A program made the position numbers and the translations under genes. A DNA stretch of 64,000 nt from contig CAYPPG010000027.1 of NCBI GenBank assembly GCA_964412555.1, positions 1 to 64,000 on the forward strand, written 5' to 3'. The notes under the pieces were generated by a model that searched no databases, was not told the DNA's origin, and saw only the letters and a program-made list of their open reading frames with translations. Source of the stretch: CAYPPG01 sp964412555. GTDB taxonomy: Bacteria; Hinthialibacterota; Hinthialibacteria; Hinthialibacterales; Hinthialibacteraceae. Below are positions 16,441 to 25,406 of this stretch, one piece after another. The number at the start of each line of letters is the position of its first letter. Positions within the stretch are counted from its first letter, which is position 1.

Positions 16441-18135
16441 TTACGATGAGTACTCCGGATTCGGTTTCGGATCCGGCCATGCGATTACACCACCTTCCAT
16501 AAATTGTACATTCTCAAATCCCTGCTGTGTCAAAATCCGATAAGCTATTGAAGCTCTTAGACCTATACCACATGAGGTGACAATCTCTCGATCTTTCGGC
16601 AATTCACTGACTCGCTGATTCAAAAGAGGCAGTGGTATATTCGTTGTTTTTTTCACGCATAAACTGTCCAATTCATTCGGGCCACGGACGTCGAGAAACA
16701 CAAATTCGTCCCCGCTTTTTTCTTTTTCTTGAATCTCTGAAGGAGAAACGCTTTTTGTTTTTCCATCCAGTTTGTTTTGCAATACATTGGCCGCCGTGAC
16801 GGCATTTCCGAGCGGAGGAGCATAGGGAGGGGCATAAGCCAAATCCAGCTGGGTCATGTCATCAACTGTAGACTTGAAAGTGATCGCGGTAGCAATTGTA
16901 TCGATCACTTTATCGACATTACCGGGTCCCCAGACCTGCGCGCCGATAATTCGTTTTGTGCTGCGCTCCGCCAATAATTTGACGATGACTTTTTTCCCTT
17001 CCGGCATGTAATGAGGATGATCGTCTACTGAAACAACAACAGATTCATAGTTGATTCCTTCCTCTTTGGCTTCTTTCTCGATTAAACCGGTTCTCGAGAC
17101 GTTGAGCTCGAAAATACGGAAAATGCTGGTTCCCAGCACACCGGGGAACTTGACATCCCCACCAGTGATATTGCTGCCCAACACCCGGCCTTGTCGATTT
17201 GCAGTAGAACCCAATGGAATCCAAACCGGCTTCCCCGTTACCATTTGTGTGGTTTCCGCACAATCTCCTGCTGAGTATATATATGGATAGTTCGTCTGTA
17301 AGCGGTCGTTGACTTGTATGGCGCCTGTCGGACCGACGGTAATTCCTGCCTCCTTGGCAAGTTCTACATTCGGCCGAACACCACATGAGATCAGCACAAG
17401 GTCTGCCGGTAACTCACGGCCATTGACTTTTATTGAGCGAACTTTTCCTTCTTGATCACCATGGATTTCTTCCAATCGGGATTCCAGTAATACTGTAACA
17501 TCGTGTTTTTCAAGAGTACTTTTGATATGGGCTGCCAAGTCTTCATCGTAGGGTGGAGCCACTTGAGGAAGCATCTCGACGAGAGTGACGTGGATGCCTC
17601 GTTCGGTCAATGTTTCTACCATTTCCAAACCGATAAATCCGCCGCCGACGACCACGGCTTCTTTTGCGCTTCCCGCATCCACATGCTCCCGAATGTTGGC
17701 AGTATCCGGAATCGTTCGCAATGTATGAACGCCTTTTAAATCGATTCCTGGTATTGGAGGAATAATCGTTCTTGCGCCGGTGGCAATGACCAGACGATCG
17801 AACGATTCTGTTCGCGTTGTATCATCCTTCAAATCCTTGACTTCGACTGTTTTTTCCTCCGGTTTGATCTTTGTTACGCGGTGTTTTGTTTGAATATCGA
17901 TGTTGAAAACCGTTTTGAATTGATCAGGCGTTCGTGCAAGAAGTTTATCTTGTTCTTTGATATGACCACTGATATAGTACGGTTCCCCGCAGCCCGCATA
18001 GGAGATGAATTCTTCATCGGTAAAGACGATGATTTCTGCATGCGGGTCTTCGCGGCGAGCCTTGGACGCTGTTTTCGTGCCGGCGGCAACTCCACCGATG
18101 ATGATAATCCGTTGTTTCTGGTTATTCTCTTGCAT
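16441..18135 (-). CDS. CoA-disulfide reductase-like FAD oxidoreductase fused to rhodanese
   Basis: A 564-residue cytoplasmic flavoprotein. An N-terminal FAD Rossmann motif (IIIIGGVAAGTKTA) is followed by ISYAGCGEPYYISG, whose single Cys is the active-site residue of CoA-disulfide/NADH oxidase-type reductases. The NAD site is VVVGGGFIGLEMVE, and YIYSAGDCAE is the second FAD motif. The dimerisation domain follows (FRIFELNVSRTGL...GAQVWGPG). Residues about 465-564 form a rhodanese domain with active-site loop SCGIGLRA. This matches the CoADR-rhodanese fusion family, which reduces CoA persulfides and disulfides. It is the last gene of the ArsR-linked operon, overlapping the previous small gene by 14 nt, suggesting a role in persulfide or thiol stress. 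Confidence 0.88.
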   Translation of the reverse strand: MQENNQKQRIIIIGGVAAGTKTASKARREDPHAEIIVFTDEEFISYAGCGEPYYISGHIKEQDKLLARTPDQFKTVFNIDIQTKHRVTKIKPEEKTVEVKDLKDDTTRTESFDRLVIATGARTIIPPIPGIDLKGVHTLRTIPDTANIREHVDAGSAKEAVVVGGGFIGLEMVETLTERGIHVTLVEMLPQVAPPYDEDLAAHIKSTLEKHDVTVLLESRLEEIHGDQEGKVRSIKVNGRELPADLVLISCGVRPNVELAKEAGITVGPTGAIQVNDRLQTNYPYIYSAGDCAETTQMVTGKPVWIPLGSTANRQGRVLGSNITGGDVKFPGVLGTSIFRIFELNVSRTGLIEKEAKEEGINYESVVVSVDDHPHYMPEGKKVIVKLLAERSTKRIIGAQVWGPGNVDKVIDTIATAITFKSTVDDMTQLDLAYAPPYAPPLGNAVTAANVLQNKLDGKTKSVSPSEIQEKEKSGDEFVFLDVRGPNELDSLCVKKTTNIPLPLLNQRVSELPKDREIVTSCGIGLRASIAYRILTQQGFENVQFMEGGVIAWPDPKPNPEYSS

Positions 18136-18274
18136 TGTTTTCTTGTTGATCCTCCTTTTTGAGTTGACACGCCCCTGTCATACATGTGGGAATCCCACAC
18201 GCCGGTAAGATATATCTCATTAGTGTATACCATACAACCACAAAACCTAATAACCACAGGAAATCAGATAGCAT
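18122..18274 (-). CDS. Small Cys-containing single-pass membrane protein (50 aa)
   Basis: ATG at 18274. One transmembrane helix (FLWLLGFVVVWYTLMRYIL) is followed by a cysteine cluster PACGIPTCMTGACQ and a charged tail. The gene overlaps the DUF2892 gene upstream by 11 nt and the CoA-disulfide reductase downstream by 14 nt, so it is almost certainly translated. The C-x5-C-x4-C arrangement just outside the helix could carry persulfide, metal or disulfide chemistry matching the downstream rhodanese. I know similar small proteins beside rhodanese/DUF2892 genes in other bacteria but no assigned function. Confidence 0.65.
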   Translation of the reverse strand: MLSDFLWLLGFVVVWYTLMRYILPACGIPTCMTGACQLKKEDQQENNARE

Positions 18275-18485
18275 CGGTTTTCTCCTTTTCTGCCGCGCAG
18301 GACGGCACATTCATTTTGAGTAAGATCAGTTCAAGAGGGCAAAAGTTTGTGAATCCGGATTGAAATAGATTCAATCCAACAAAGGCTGTGAAACAGAACC
18401 ACCATGGTGAATGCAACAATCCGAGTGATAGGCTGATCAAAACAAAAGCCCCGGCAACGATTCGTACGATTCGTTCCGATGTCAT
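18264..18485 (-). CDS. DUF2892 (YgaP-like) inner-membrane protein
   Basis: A 73-residue protein with two transmembrane helices (IVRIVAGAFVLISLSLGLL and WWFCFTAFVGLNLFQSGF). The terminal signature FTNFCPLELILLKMNVPSC is that of DUF2892, the membrane domain that in E. coli YgaP is fused to a rhodanese. Its start overlaps the stop of the RND gene in an ATGA arrangement (18482-18485). Family members occur with rhodaneses in sulfide/persulfide handling; the exact role is unknown. Confidence 0.85.
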   Translation of the reverse strand: MTSERIVRIVAGAFVLISLSLGLLHSPWWFCFTAFVGLNLFQSGFTNFCPLELILLKMNVPSCAAEKEKTDAI

Positions 18486-21400
18486 GAGGATACCTCCGTC
18501 GAATTATGTTTATGTGCGAATAACAAATTATAAATCACCGGAATGACCAGCAGCGTAAAGGTCGTGGAGGCAAAAATTCCGAAGATGATCGCCCATGCCA
18601 AACCGCTGAAAATCGGATCGAGTGTGATAACGACATTTCCGAGCAAAGCGGTTCCCGCTGTGAGAAGAATGGGACGGAATCGAACCGCTCCGGATTCGAT
18701 CAGGGCATCCCGCAACGGTTTGCCTTCTTTCAAGGCATTGTGTACAAAGTCGATTAAAATGATGGAGTTACGAACGACAATCCCAGCCAACGCGATCATT
18801 CCGATCATAGCTGTTGCCGTGAAGAAGGTTGGATCTTCATAACCGCCGACCGGCTTGTTCGTCAGCCAATTGAGTAAAAAGAAACCGGGCATGATTCCGA
18901 TCATCGTAAGTGGAATCGCAATCATGATCACAACCGGCATGAAAAAGGAATTCGTCTCGACAATCAATAGGATATAGATACCGATAAGTGCCGCCCCGAA
19001 AGCAATTCCAAGGTCGCGGAAAACATCAAGTGTGATTTGCCATTCGCCTTCACCGCTCCAATTGATCGTTAAACCTTCGGGTAAGGGATTCTCGTCAAAA
19101 TAGGATTGTAACTCCAGAATCGCTTCCGCCGGGGCGCGGCCTGCCATTTCCGCCATGACGTACACAACGCGTTCAAGGTTTTTATGATAAATGGAGACGT
19201 CTTGATATGTTTCTGTGAATTCCCCTAACTCGGCAATTTGGACGAGTGTTCCACTATCACTTTTCACTGCGATATGAGAAAGATTTTCTCTCGAAGAACG
19301 TTCGGCTCGAGGGAGTTGCACTTCGATTATGAGCGGATTTCTTTCCGAAGGAACATGCACTACACCTGCGTCCGTCCCGCCCAGTGCCAATGCCAGAGTT
19401 TTGGCAATTTGCTCCGATGTGATCCCATTGATTGAAGCTTTTTCGCGATCCACTTTAAAAATCAATTTGGGTTGGGGATATTCGACTCGATCGTCGATAT
19501 CCACCATTGCATGGATGGTTTCCATTTTTCGGCGGACGATTTTTGCTGCTTCGACCATTTCTTGATACGTTTTATCCGGAGTTCCGTAGATTTCGGCTAC
19601 AACAGTTGCGATAACCGGGGGACCGGGTGGAACTTCGACAATCTTTGCGTTTGCACCGTGACGGTTTGCGATTGCGGTGATGTCGTTTCTCAATCGAAGC
19701 GCGATTGTATGGCTTTGTTGTTTTCGATAATCTTTTTCAATCAGGTTGATACGGATATCTGCCAAATGGCTACCTTTTCGAAAATAATAATGACGCACCA
19801 TGCCGTTGAAATCGATGGGTGAATTAGTTCCCACATACGACACGAAATCGGTCACTTCGGGAACACGGCGTAAATAATTCTCATAATCCCGTACAACGGC
19901 ATCCGTTTCTTCCAACGTTGTTCCTTCCGGCATATCGATGATGATTTGCAGTTCGTTCTTATTATCGAAGGGAAGCATCTTCAACGGAACCAATCCTGTC
20001 AAAGCTGGTACTGTGGAAAGCACAAGTAGAATGAATACACCGATGACCAGTAAATAAGCGAGGAATCGGGAGTCGATAAAAGGTCCGACCACTCGGCTGT
20101 ACACTTTATAAATCAAAGTTTCCTTGAAATCGAACTCTTTTTCCTGCACTTCTCCGTATTCGCCTTTCAGCACGTGATACGTCATCCACGGGGTGATTGT
20201 GAAAGCGACGATAAGCGACATAATCATCGCCAAGGGAACATTCAATGCCATCGGTGCCATATAGGGTCCCATCATACCGGTGATGAAAAACATCGGTATG
20301 AAAGAAATGATAACCGCCAAAGTTGCGAGAATGACCGGAGGACGAACTTCATCGACAGCGAATAATACTGATTCTTTTGGGGGACGAATTTTCATCGAAA
20401 AGTGACGATAGATATTTTCGACATCGACAATCGGATCATCCACGACCAATCCAAGCGACAAAGTCAACGCAAAAAGAGTAACGCGGTTGATCGTATAGCC
20501 TAAAAGCAAATTGAAGAACAATGCCAAAGCAAAAGTGATAGGAACCGCAAAAGCGACGATCAATCCTTCCCGCCAACCGAGTAGATAGGCGATCAGTGCA
20601 ATGACGGTGAGAATCGCAACTAATAATCCCTCGACGAGTTCGTTGACTTTTTCATCGGCTGTTTCACCATAATTCCTTGTTACAATTACATTTATGTTGT
20701 CTGGGATTACTTGTTCCTTTAAATCTTCCAACTTTTCGAGTAATTCTTCGACAACCCATACGGCGTTCGTTCCTTTTTTCTTGGCGAAAGCAACTGTTAC
20801 GGCTGGATGGCTTTCTTCTGTTCCATTTTCCGACAAACTGACTTTATGGCCGATCGAAGGTCCAAATCCGATTCTCGTATAGGTTTCCCGTTCTGCAGGT
20901 CCATCAAAAATATTTGAAACATCTTTTAAATAAACCGGTTGAGAACGAAACACACCTACAACCAGATTTTCCAATTCATTAATCGATGAGAAGACTGTCG
21001 ATCCTTCCACCAAAAATTCTGTGTTGTTTCGGTTGAATGAGCCTGCTGGTATGTTGACATTTGTTGCACGAATTTTTTGAACGATTTCGAGAGGAGACAG
21101 TGAATGAGCGCGCAGCCGTTCATTATCCAACTGGATTTGTACTTGACGAGGAGGACCACCGGTGATCAAGGTATTTCCGGTGTTCTTGACTCCCTGCATC
21201 CGATCGATCACTTCTTCAGCGACTCGCCGGATAGTATAAATCTCCGCGTCATCGCTATATAACGTTAAGTTGAGAATCGGAACATCATCGATTTCAATGG
21301 GTTTCACCACCCAGCCCGTAACTACGGGGGGGACTTTATCGATGTTCGACTCAATTTTGTTATACAATTTTAAGAGACTGTTTTCGCGATCTTCACCGAC

Positions 21401-21715
21401 GTAAAATCGAACGGTAACAATTGCTTGCCCAGGGCTGGAAGTCGAATAAACATATTCGACTCCGTCAATCTGCCAGAGCAGTTTTTCCAATCGCGTCGAC
21501 ACCAATCGTTCCACTTCTTCCGCCGACGCGCCGGGGACGGAAATGAATACATCGGCGAATGGAACGACGATTTGTGGTTCCTCTTCGCGCGGTGTGATCA
21601 TCAAGGCCGTCGCGCCTGCGACTAAAGAAAGAATGAGCAGAATGATGGATAAGTTGCCTTCCAGAAATAATTCGACAATTTTACTGAAAGGAGAAAGTTT
21701 CACTTTTTCATTCAT
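18482..21715 (-). CDS. RND-family efflux pump inner-membrane subunit (AcrB-like)
   Basis: A 1077-residue protein with AAGGAGGAAG ahead of the ATG. It has the RND plan: one N-terminal TM helix, a large periplasmic loop starting TPREEEPQIVVPFADVFISVPGAS, TM2-6, a second helix block, a second periplasmic loop from about residue 590, and TM8-12. TM4 carries LGLVVDDPIVDVENI with the proton-relay Asp pair. The conserved GXXXAPMALNVPLA and TGVVRNSIILIDF-like (GIVVRNSIILIDF) segments are present. The length is normal. It exports an unknown substrate by proton antiport with the adaptor encoded just upstream (3-nt gap). No outer-membrane TolC partner lies in the window. The rhodanese/DUF2892/ArsR context points to thiol, sulfide or metal stress rather than general multidrug use. 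Confidence 0.93.
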   Translation of the reverse strand: MNEKVKLSPFSKIVELFLEGNLSIILLILSLVAGATALMITPREEEPQIVVPFADVFISVPGASAEEVERLVSTRLEKLLWQIDGVEYVYSTSSPGQAIVTVRFYVGEDRENSLLKLYNKIESNIDKVPPVVTGWVVKPIEIDDVPILNLTLYSDDAEIYTIRRVAEEVIDRMQGVKNTGNTLITGGPPRQVQIQLDNERLRAHSLSPLEIVQKIRATNVNIPAGSFNRNNTEFLVEGSTVFSSINELENLVVGVFRSQPVYLKDVSNIFDGPAERETYTRIGFGPSIGHKVSLSENGTEESHPAVTVAFAKKKGTNAVWVVEELLEKLEDLKEQVIPDNINVIVTRNYGETADEKVNELVEGLLVAILTVIALIAYLLGWREGLIVAFAVPITFALALFFNLLLGYTINRVTLFALTLSLGLVVDDPIVDVENIYRHFSMKIRPPKESVLFAVDEVRPPVILATLAVIISFIPMFFITGMMGPYMAPMALNVPLAMIMSLIVAFTITPWMTYHVLKGEYGEVQEKEFDFKETLIYKVYSRVVGPFIDSRFLAYLLVIGVFILLVLSTVPALTGLVPLKMLPFDNKNELQIIIDMPEGTTLEETDAVVRDYENYLRRVPEVTDFVSYVGTNSPIDFNGMVRHYYFRKGSHLADIRINLIEKDYRKQQSHTIALRLRNDITAIANRHGANAKIVEVPPGPPVIATVVAEIYGTPDKTYQEMVEAAKIVRRKMETIHAMVDIDDRVEYPQPKLIFKVDREKASINGITSEQIAKTLALALGGTDAGVVHVPSERNPLIIEVQLPRAERSSRENLSHIAVKSDSGTLVQIAELGEFTETYQDVSIYHKNLERVVYVMAEMAGRAPAEAILELQSYFDENPLPEGLTINWSGEGEWQITLDVFRDLGIAFGAALIGIYILLIVETNSFFMPVVIMIAIPLTMIGIMPGFFLLNWLTNKPVGGYEDPTFFTATAMIGMIALAGIVVRNSIILIDFVHNALKEGKPLRDALIESGAVRFRPILLTAGTALLGNVVITLDPIFSGLAWAIIFGIFASTTFTLLVIPVIYNLLFAHKHNSTEVSS

Positions 21716-21718
21716 TTC

Positions 21719-22789
21719 TTACACTTCCTCCTTTTGTGGTAAAACAACTTGCTCTCCTTCTTCCAGACCGGAAAGAACTTCGATATCTCCATTCCAAAGC
21801 CTACCTGTGCGTACCGCACGGGATTGCAATTTTGAATCTTCCTTCACGGTTACCATCTCCAATTGACCAACTTTGCGAACGGTATGGGCTGGAATGACTA
21901 GGAACTTGACTGGATCGAGCGGAATGCGGATTCTGCCATACATTCCGGGGAAAATGCCTTCTTCCCGGGGAATGGCGACTTTCACCGTTACCGTTCGGCT
22001 GGCGGGATCGGCGGATGGAACAACTTCTTCAACGGTGCCGGTCATTTCTTTCGAAACGGCATCGATGACGACCGGAACTTGATCACCGATTTTCAACCGT
22101 CCGGACAGCCTTTCCCGAACTGCCACTTCAAGACGAAGATTGCTCGGGTCATACATAGTCAAAAGAGGTTTTCCCGGTGAGGCCAAATCGCCCGGATCAC
22201 AATACTTTTCAATGATGGTTCCACCAGAGGAGGCGTAGATTTTCGAATGGGAAAGCATGACTTCCGCTTCGCGAACCTGTTCTTGCGCCTGTTCCAGCTT
22301 GGCTTTTGCAATCCGTTCTGCACTTACCATATCGTCATAGGCATTTTGGGTGACGGATTGCGTTTTCAGTAATGCTTCATAGCGTTCGCGGTCACGAGAA
22401 GCTTTTTCCAATGTCGCTTTCGCCGCTTCCACTGCGTTTTTCGCTTGTTGAAGGCGGGCTGTCAGATCCCGGTCGTCCAAGGTGATCAACAGATCCCCTT
22501 TTTGCACCGCATCACCCGGTGAGACATTGACAGTAAGGATCGTTGCCAAAATTTTACTGGCGATATTTGTTGTGCTTTTTGATTGAATGGAACCCACGGC
22601 TTCCGCAGTTTGATCCATTTCTTTGTAGTGGGCGGTAACCGTTTCAATCCCCTCGAGGTTTTGCTCTTTTTGTGCTTCTAACCCAGGCTCGACTCTACCC
22701 GGATTGAAGACTCCCATCATCCAGAAAAGCAGAACGAGAAGAACAGTGAATCCGAGAACGACAACCAGAAGATTTTTCAACAATTTCAT
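21719..22789 (-). CDS. RND efflux periplasmic adaptor (membrane fusion protein)
   Basis: A 356-residue lipid- or TM-anchored adaptor with an N-terminal membrane helix (LKNLLVVVLGFTVLLVLLFW). A biotinyl/lipoyl-like half-motif (VGSIQSKSTTNIASKILATI) is followed by VSPGDAVQKGDLLITLDD. A helical hairpin (about residues 110-185) has coiled-coil composition. The second lipoyl half is SGGTIIEKYCDPGDLASPGKPLLT. Beta-barrel and membrane-proximal domains end with RKVGQLEMVTVKED and VLSGLEEGEQVV. It links the RND pump to an outer-membrane channel. It is the first gene of the operon, divergent from arsR. Confidence 0.9.
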   Translation of the reverse strand: MKLLKNLLVVVLGFTVLLVLLFWMMGVFNPGRVEPGLEAQKEQNLEGIETVTAHYKEMDQTAEAVGSIQSKSTTNIASKILATILTVNVSPGDAVQKGDLLITLDDRDLTARLQQAKNAVEAAKATLEKASRDRERYEALLKTQSVTQNAYDDMVSAERIAKAKLEQAQEQVREAEVMLSHSKIYASSGGTIIEKYCDPGDLASPGKPLLTMYDPSNLRLEVAVRERLSGRLKIGDQVPVVIDAVSKEMTGTVEEVVPSADPASRTVTVKVAIPREEGIFPGMYGRIRIPLDPVKFLVIPAHTVRKVGQLEMVTVKEDSKLQSRAVRTGRLWNGDIEVLSGLEEGEQVVLPQKEEV

Positions 22790-22922
22790 TGGAATTCAGC
22801 CTTCCGTTGGAAAATTAGTGGTACTCATAAATAATAAACTGGAAAACCCCTTTATTTAATAATCTACCATAGTATAATAGTATAAGAAGAAAAGGCAAGA
22901 GTCAAAATAAAAAAACATAATT

Positions 22923-22939
22923 CAAACCGTTTCGGTTTG
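22923..22939. promoter_or_regulatory. Candidate ArsR operator: CAAACCG-TTT-CGGTTTG dyad
   Basis: A perfect 7-3-7 inverted repeat 15 nt before the arsR start and about 135 nt before the divergent adaptor gene. ArsR-family dimers bind such short dyads in shared promoter regions. The same 13-bp core (AACCG-N3-CGGTT) recurs at 53396-53408. The AT-rich segment 22800-22920 contains TATAAT- and TATACT-like boxes in both directions. Confidence 0.5.
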
Positions 22940-22953
22940 GATGAGGTTTCATT

Positions 22954-23280
22954 ATGTATGAGAATGAAGAGATTCTGGATTTAATCGCTCGCCGGTTGAA
23001 AGCCATGGCCGAACCCAGCCGTATGAAGATACTCGGTCTGTTGAAAAATGAGGAAATGAGTGTAGGAGAAATTGCGGAGCGGTTGGGGATGAAGCATGGG
23101 ACCGCGTCGGCGAATTTGAGCGCGTTATATAAAGCAGGTTTGGTTTCTTTTCGAAAAGAAGGCACCCGGGCACTCTATCGGATTAGCAGCGATTTGGTTT
23201 TTCATGTTTGTGACGCAGTTTGTGACACATTGAAAAACGAATTTGAAGAGAAGGCGCGTTTGACGAAATCATTTTCTTGA
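22954..23280 (+). CDS. ArsR-family transcriptional regulator
   Basis: A 108-residue winged-helix repressor. MAEPSRMKILGLLKNEEMSVGEIAERLGM begins the DNA-binding domain; recognition helix KHGTASANLSALYKAGLVSF and wing RKEGTRALYRIS follow. The last helix holds a Cys pair, HVCDAVCDTL (CX3C), while the ArsR metal box ELCVCDL is absent. C-terminal Cys residues in this position and the linked rhodanese genes suggest a thiol- or persulfide-responsive regulator of the BigR/SqrR kind, but the second conserved Cys of those proteins (near residue 41) is missing, so this remains inference. It is divergent from the efflux operon and probably represses it. Confidence 0.85.
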   Translation: MYENEEILDLIARRLKAMAEPSRMKILGLLKNEEMSVGEIAERLGMKHGTASANLSALYKAGLVSFRKEGTRALYRISSDLVFHVCDAVCDTLKNEFEEKARLTKSFS

Positions 23281-23285
23281 ACCAT

Positions 23286-24257
23286 TTAACCGATATTGAT
23301 GACAGCATCCGGTTTGGGAGAATAAAAAAGGTGAGTGAAATTTTCAAAAATATCCCAGCCGATATGCTCCAAGTCTTCTTTTTTAATAATGTCCAACGAT
23401 CCAAAAGTTGGTTGGCGAACTCGATATGTTTGTTGGGTATTTAAAGTATCGAATGTTTCGGCAATAGAACATATTTTCGAATAAATGCTGATCTCGTCAT
23501 CCCGTTTCCCTTGAGGATATCCATTTCCATCGGCTCTCTCGTGATGTTCCAGCACAATACGAAGGGATTCTTCGGAAAAGTCCATTTCAGACAGCATTTC
23601 GTAACCAACTTTGGGGTGAATTTTGACTAAATTCATCTCCTTTTCTGTTAATTTGCCACGCCGTTCCAAAATCATAGTGGGAAGAGAAAGCATCCCGATA
23701 TCGTGAAAAAACAAGCCAGGGCCGATATCCCGAATTAATTTCTCCTTACTTTCTCCCAATAAGCGGTGTGCAAGGGCTAATCCGAAAATGCATACATGAA
23801 GAGCGTGAGTGTGAAATTGATGGTGTATTCTTGATGAAAGCGCGAGTTTATGCGCTGCTTTCTTATTTTTGAACATCAATTTAACGACGGATTCCATGAT
23901 TTGGTTTGAAGAGGAAATAATATCATTGGATAATTCCTGATCAAAAATCCATTTCGCAATGTCAGTGGAGAGATTAAATGTTTTCTCGCATTTATATTCG
24001 AGAGAAACCGTTTCGTCGTCGATCATTGAATCAAGCCGTTTGTTCATGAATTCATGATATTTGTGAGTGTCGGTTGGAGCAACGAACAAGTTATCGACCC
24101 GATTTTTTTTGAGTGTCGCTATGTTATCGGATGTAATGGGAGTGGATTTCTTTCGATAGAGGATGTAGCGGTCACCTCTTCGAACATATAAATCGAATTC
24201 TGTAACATCTCCGGCTGATAGTTCATTAATCGGTAGAGGATTAAAATCTTGTGACAT
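23286..24257 (-). CDS. HD-GYP domain protein (putative cyclic-di-GMP phosphodiesterase)
   Basis: 323 residues from ATG 24257; a GTG at 24278 is an alternative start and neither has an ideal ribosome site. The N-terminal region (about 1-95) resembles the DUF3391-type segment (DLYVRRGDRYILYRKKSTPI). The HD-GYP domain (about 155-300) carries the metal ligands: H in THALHVCIFG, HD in LFFHDIGML, H in VKIHPKVGYEML, HH in VLEHHERADGNGYPQG, which includes the GYP motif, and a final Asp in AETFDTLNTQ. All expected residues are present, so it is probably active in degrading cyclic-di-GMP. No other cyclic-di-GMP gene is nearby. It ends 5 nt from the arsR stop, convergently. Confidence 0.88.
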   Translation of the reverse strand: MSQDFNPLPINELSAGDVTEFDLYVRRGDRYILYRKKSTPITSDNIATLKKNRVDNLFVAPTDTHKYHEFMNKRLDSMIDDETVSLEYKCEKTFNLSTDIAKWIFDQELSNDIISSSNQIMESVVKLMFKNKKAAHKLALSSRIHHQFHTHALHVCIFGLALAHRLLGESKEKLIRDIGPGLFFHDIGMLSLPTMILERRGKLTEKEMNLVKIHPKVGYEMLSEMDFSEESLRIVLEHHERADGNGYPQGKRDDEISIYSKICSIAETFDTLNTQQTYRVRQPTFGSLDIIKKEDLEHIGWDIFENFTHLFYSPKPDAVINIG

Positions 24258-24439
24258 ATAGGTGTTTATCCACTCCACCCAAGGTAGAAAATATTCTCAT
24301 GTATGAATGAGAAAACACAATTATTCGCTATCAGAAAGCAAAAATAAGACCAACTGGAATGAGGTAGGGTAAAAACTTATGGGGAAAGTGTAATTCTTTG
24401 TCTTTTTCTGTAAAAAAATGATCGAAGTCAAAAGTTAGG

Positions 24440-24622
24440 TTAATACTCTTTTTTCATCCAATGATTCATGAATCTTGATAAAAGCGATTGAATGATGCGG
24501 ATATATTTTTTATTGTCCCGAGATTGAATAATGAATTCATTCTTTTTTTGGGAAAAGTGTTGATAGGAGGCGATTTGAAGTGGTTCTAAGGGAACGCTCA
24601 ATCGTTGTTTTGATTTTCCCAT
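24440..24622 (-). CDS. Small hypothetical basic protein (60 aa)
   Basis: ATG at 24622 preceded by an AAAGAGAA purine tract. The product MGKSKQRLSVPLEPLQIASY continues with a Lys/Arg-rich segment ending FMNHWMKKEY. I recognise no family. It lies in an AT-rich gap of 766 nt between the HD-GYP gene and the next plus-strand gene; the purine-rich leader is the only support beyond an open frame. Confidence 0.35.
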   Translation of the reverse strand: MGKSKQRLSVPLEPLQIASYQHFSQKKNEFIIQSRDNKKYIRIIQSLLSRFMNHWMKKEY

Positions 24623-24923
24623 GATTCGTTTTCTCTTTATTCTTGTTTTCGTTTTTATTTCGAGTGAATGAGATCAACACAGTTGAATTGCAGAATGAAA
24701 TTGCAAATTTGAAGCCAATACATGGCGGATATATAACGAATTGAACTTGATGAAGTTACAAAATAAAAAGAGTGGTATGATCGAATAAATTTCTGATGAT
24801 TTTATCAATTCGAAAGGAGAATTTTGCAAAAATGATAAGGACGTGGTGCGTTGTCACTTTGTTATATCAATGAGTATAGAGGCGAAGTCACGAGATGATG
24901 GTACTATCGAGAGGAAAAAATGA

Positions 24924-24951
24924 TTGTCATTATTTCACAATGGGATATACT
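24924..24951 (+). promoter_or_regulatory. Candidate sigma70 promoter
   Basis: TTGTCA (24924-24929), a 16-nt spacer and TATACT (24946-24951) lie about 75 nt ahead of the start at 25024. The rest of 24623-25023 is AT-rich with no gene that I can support. Confidence 0.5.
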
Positions 24952-25023
24952 ATATATAGGAAGAAAAACAAACTAGGAATACGGCTCCATGAGAATTTTT
25001 AAGCGGGACAAGAAGGTGGTATC

Positions 25024-25392
25024 ATGTTTCCGGCGAATATGCTGGGTGACGCGGCAGCTGCCGAAACGATGGTCACTCAAGCAACCAAATCGGAACGAAA
25101 TGATCAAAGAAAGCAAGAAGAAATCTTTGATCGTTATCTTTACAGAAGTCAAGAAGTGTCACGCTTGACTGTACAGCCGATTTCTGTTCTTTCATCGAGC
25201 CAGAGTGTTCATAATCGATATGAGAATCCAACTTTTTCACAAAATCAACGGAGAAAGGATAATCAAAAGAAAGAACAAAAAAGTGATGAACAACTGATGC
25301 TATTTTCGATTGAACCGGATCGGACAGTTACAGAATATGGCAAACCTGTGAGTGCTTCTGTCATTGGAGAACATGTAGATATCAAAGCATAG
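25024..25392 (+). CDS. Hypothetical hydrophilic protein (122 aa), single-gene unit
   Basis: ATG at 25024 preceded by AGAAGGTGG. The product is polar and probably partly disordered. It has an Ala-rich N-terminus (MFPANMLGDAAAAETM), a charged middle (SERNDQRKQEEIFDRYLYRS), many Ser/Gln and a Lys-rich stretch (QRRKDNQKKEQKSDEQ). It ends with TVTEYGKPVSASVIGEHVDIKA. No signal peptide or membrane segment is seen and I recognise no family. It has its own promoter-like element upstream and a very strong terminator 15 nt downstream, so it looks like a monocistronic, expressed gene. The conserved core would most likely be the C-terminal 30 residues. Confidence 0.6.
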   Translation: MFPANMLGDAAAAETMVTQATKSERNDQRKQEEIFDRYLYRSQEVSRLTVQPISVLSSSQSVHNRYENPTFSQNQRRKDNQKKEQKSDEQLMLFSIEPDRTVTEYGKPVSASVIGEHVDIKA

Positions 25393-25406
25393 AAAAGCGA
25401 AACAAG

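Noticed and set aside
22902..23173. Antisense frames over the arsR gene
   Set aside because: They are shadows of the ArsR coding sequence with no ribosome site.
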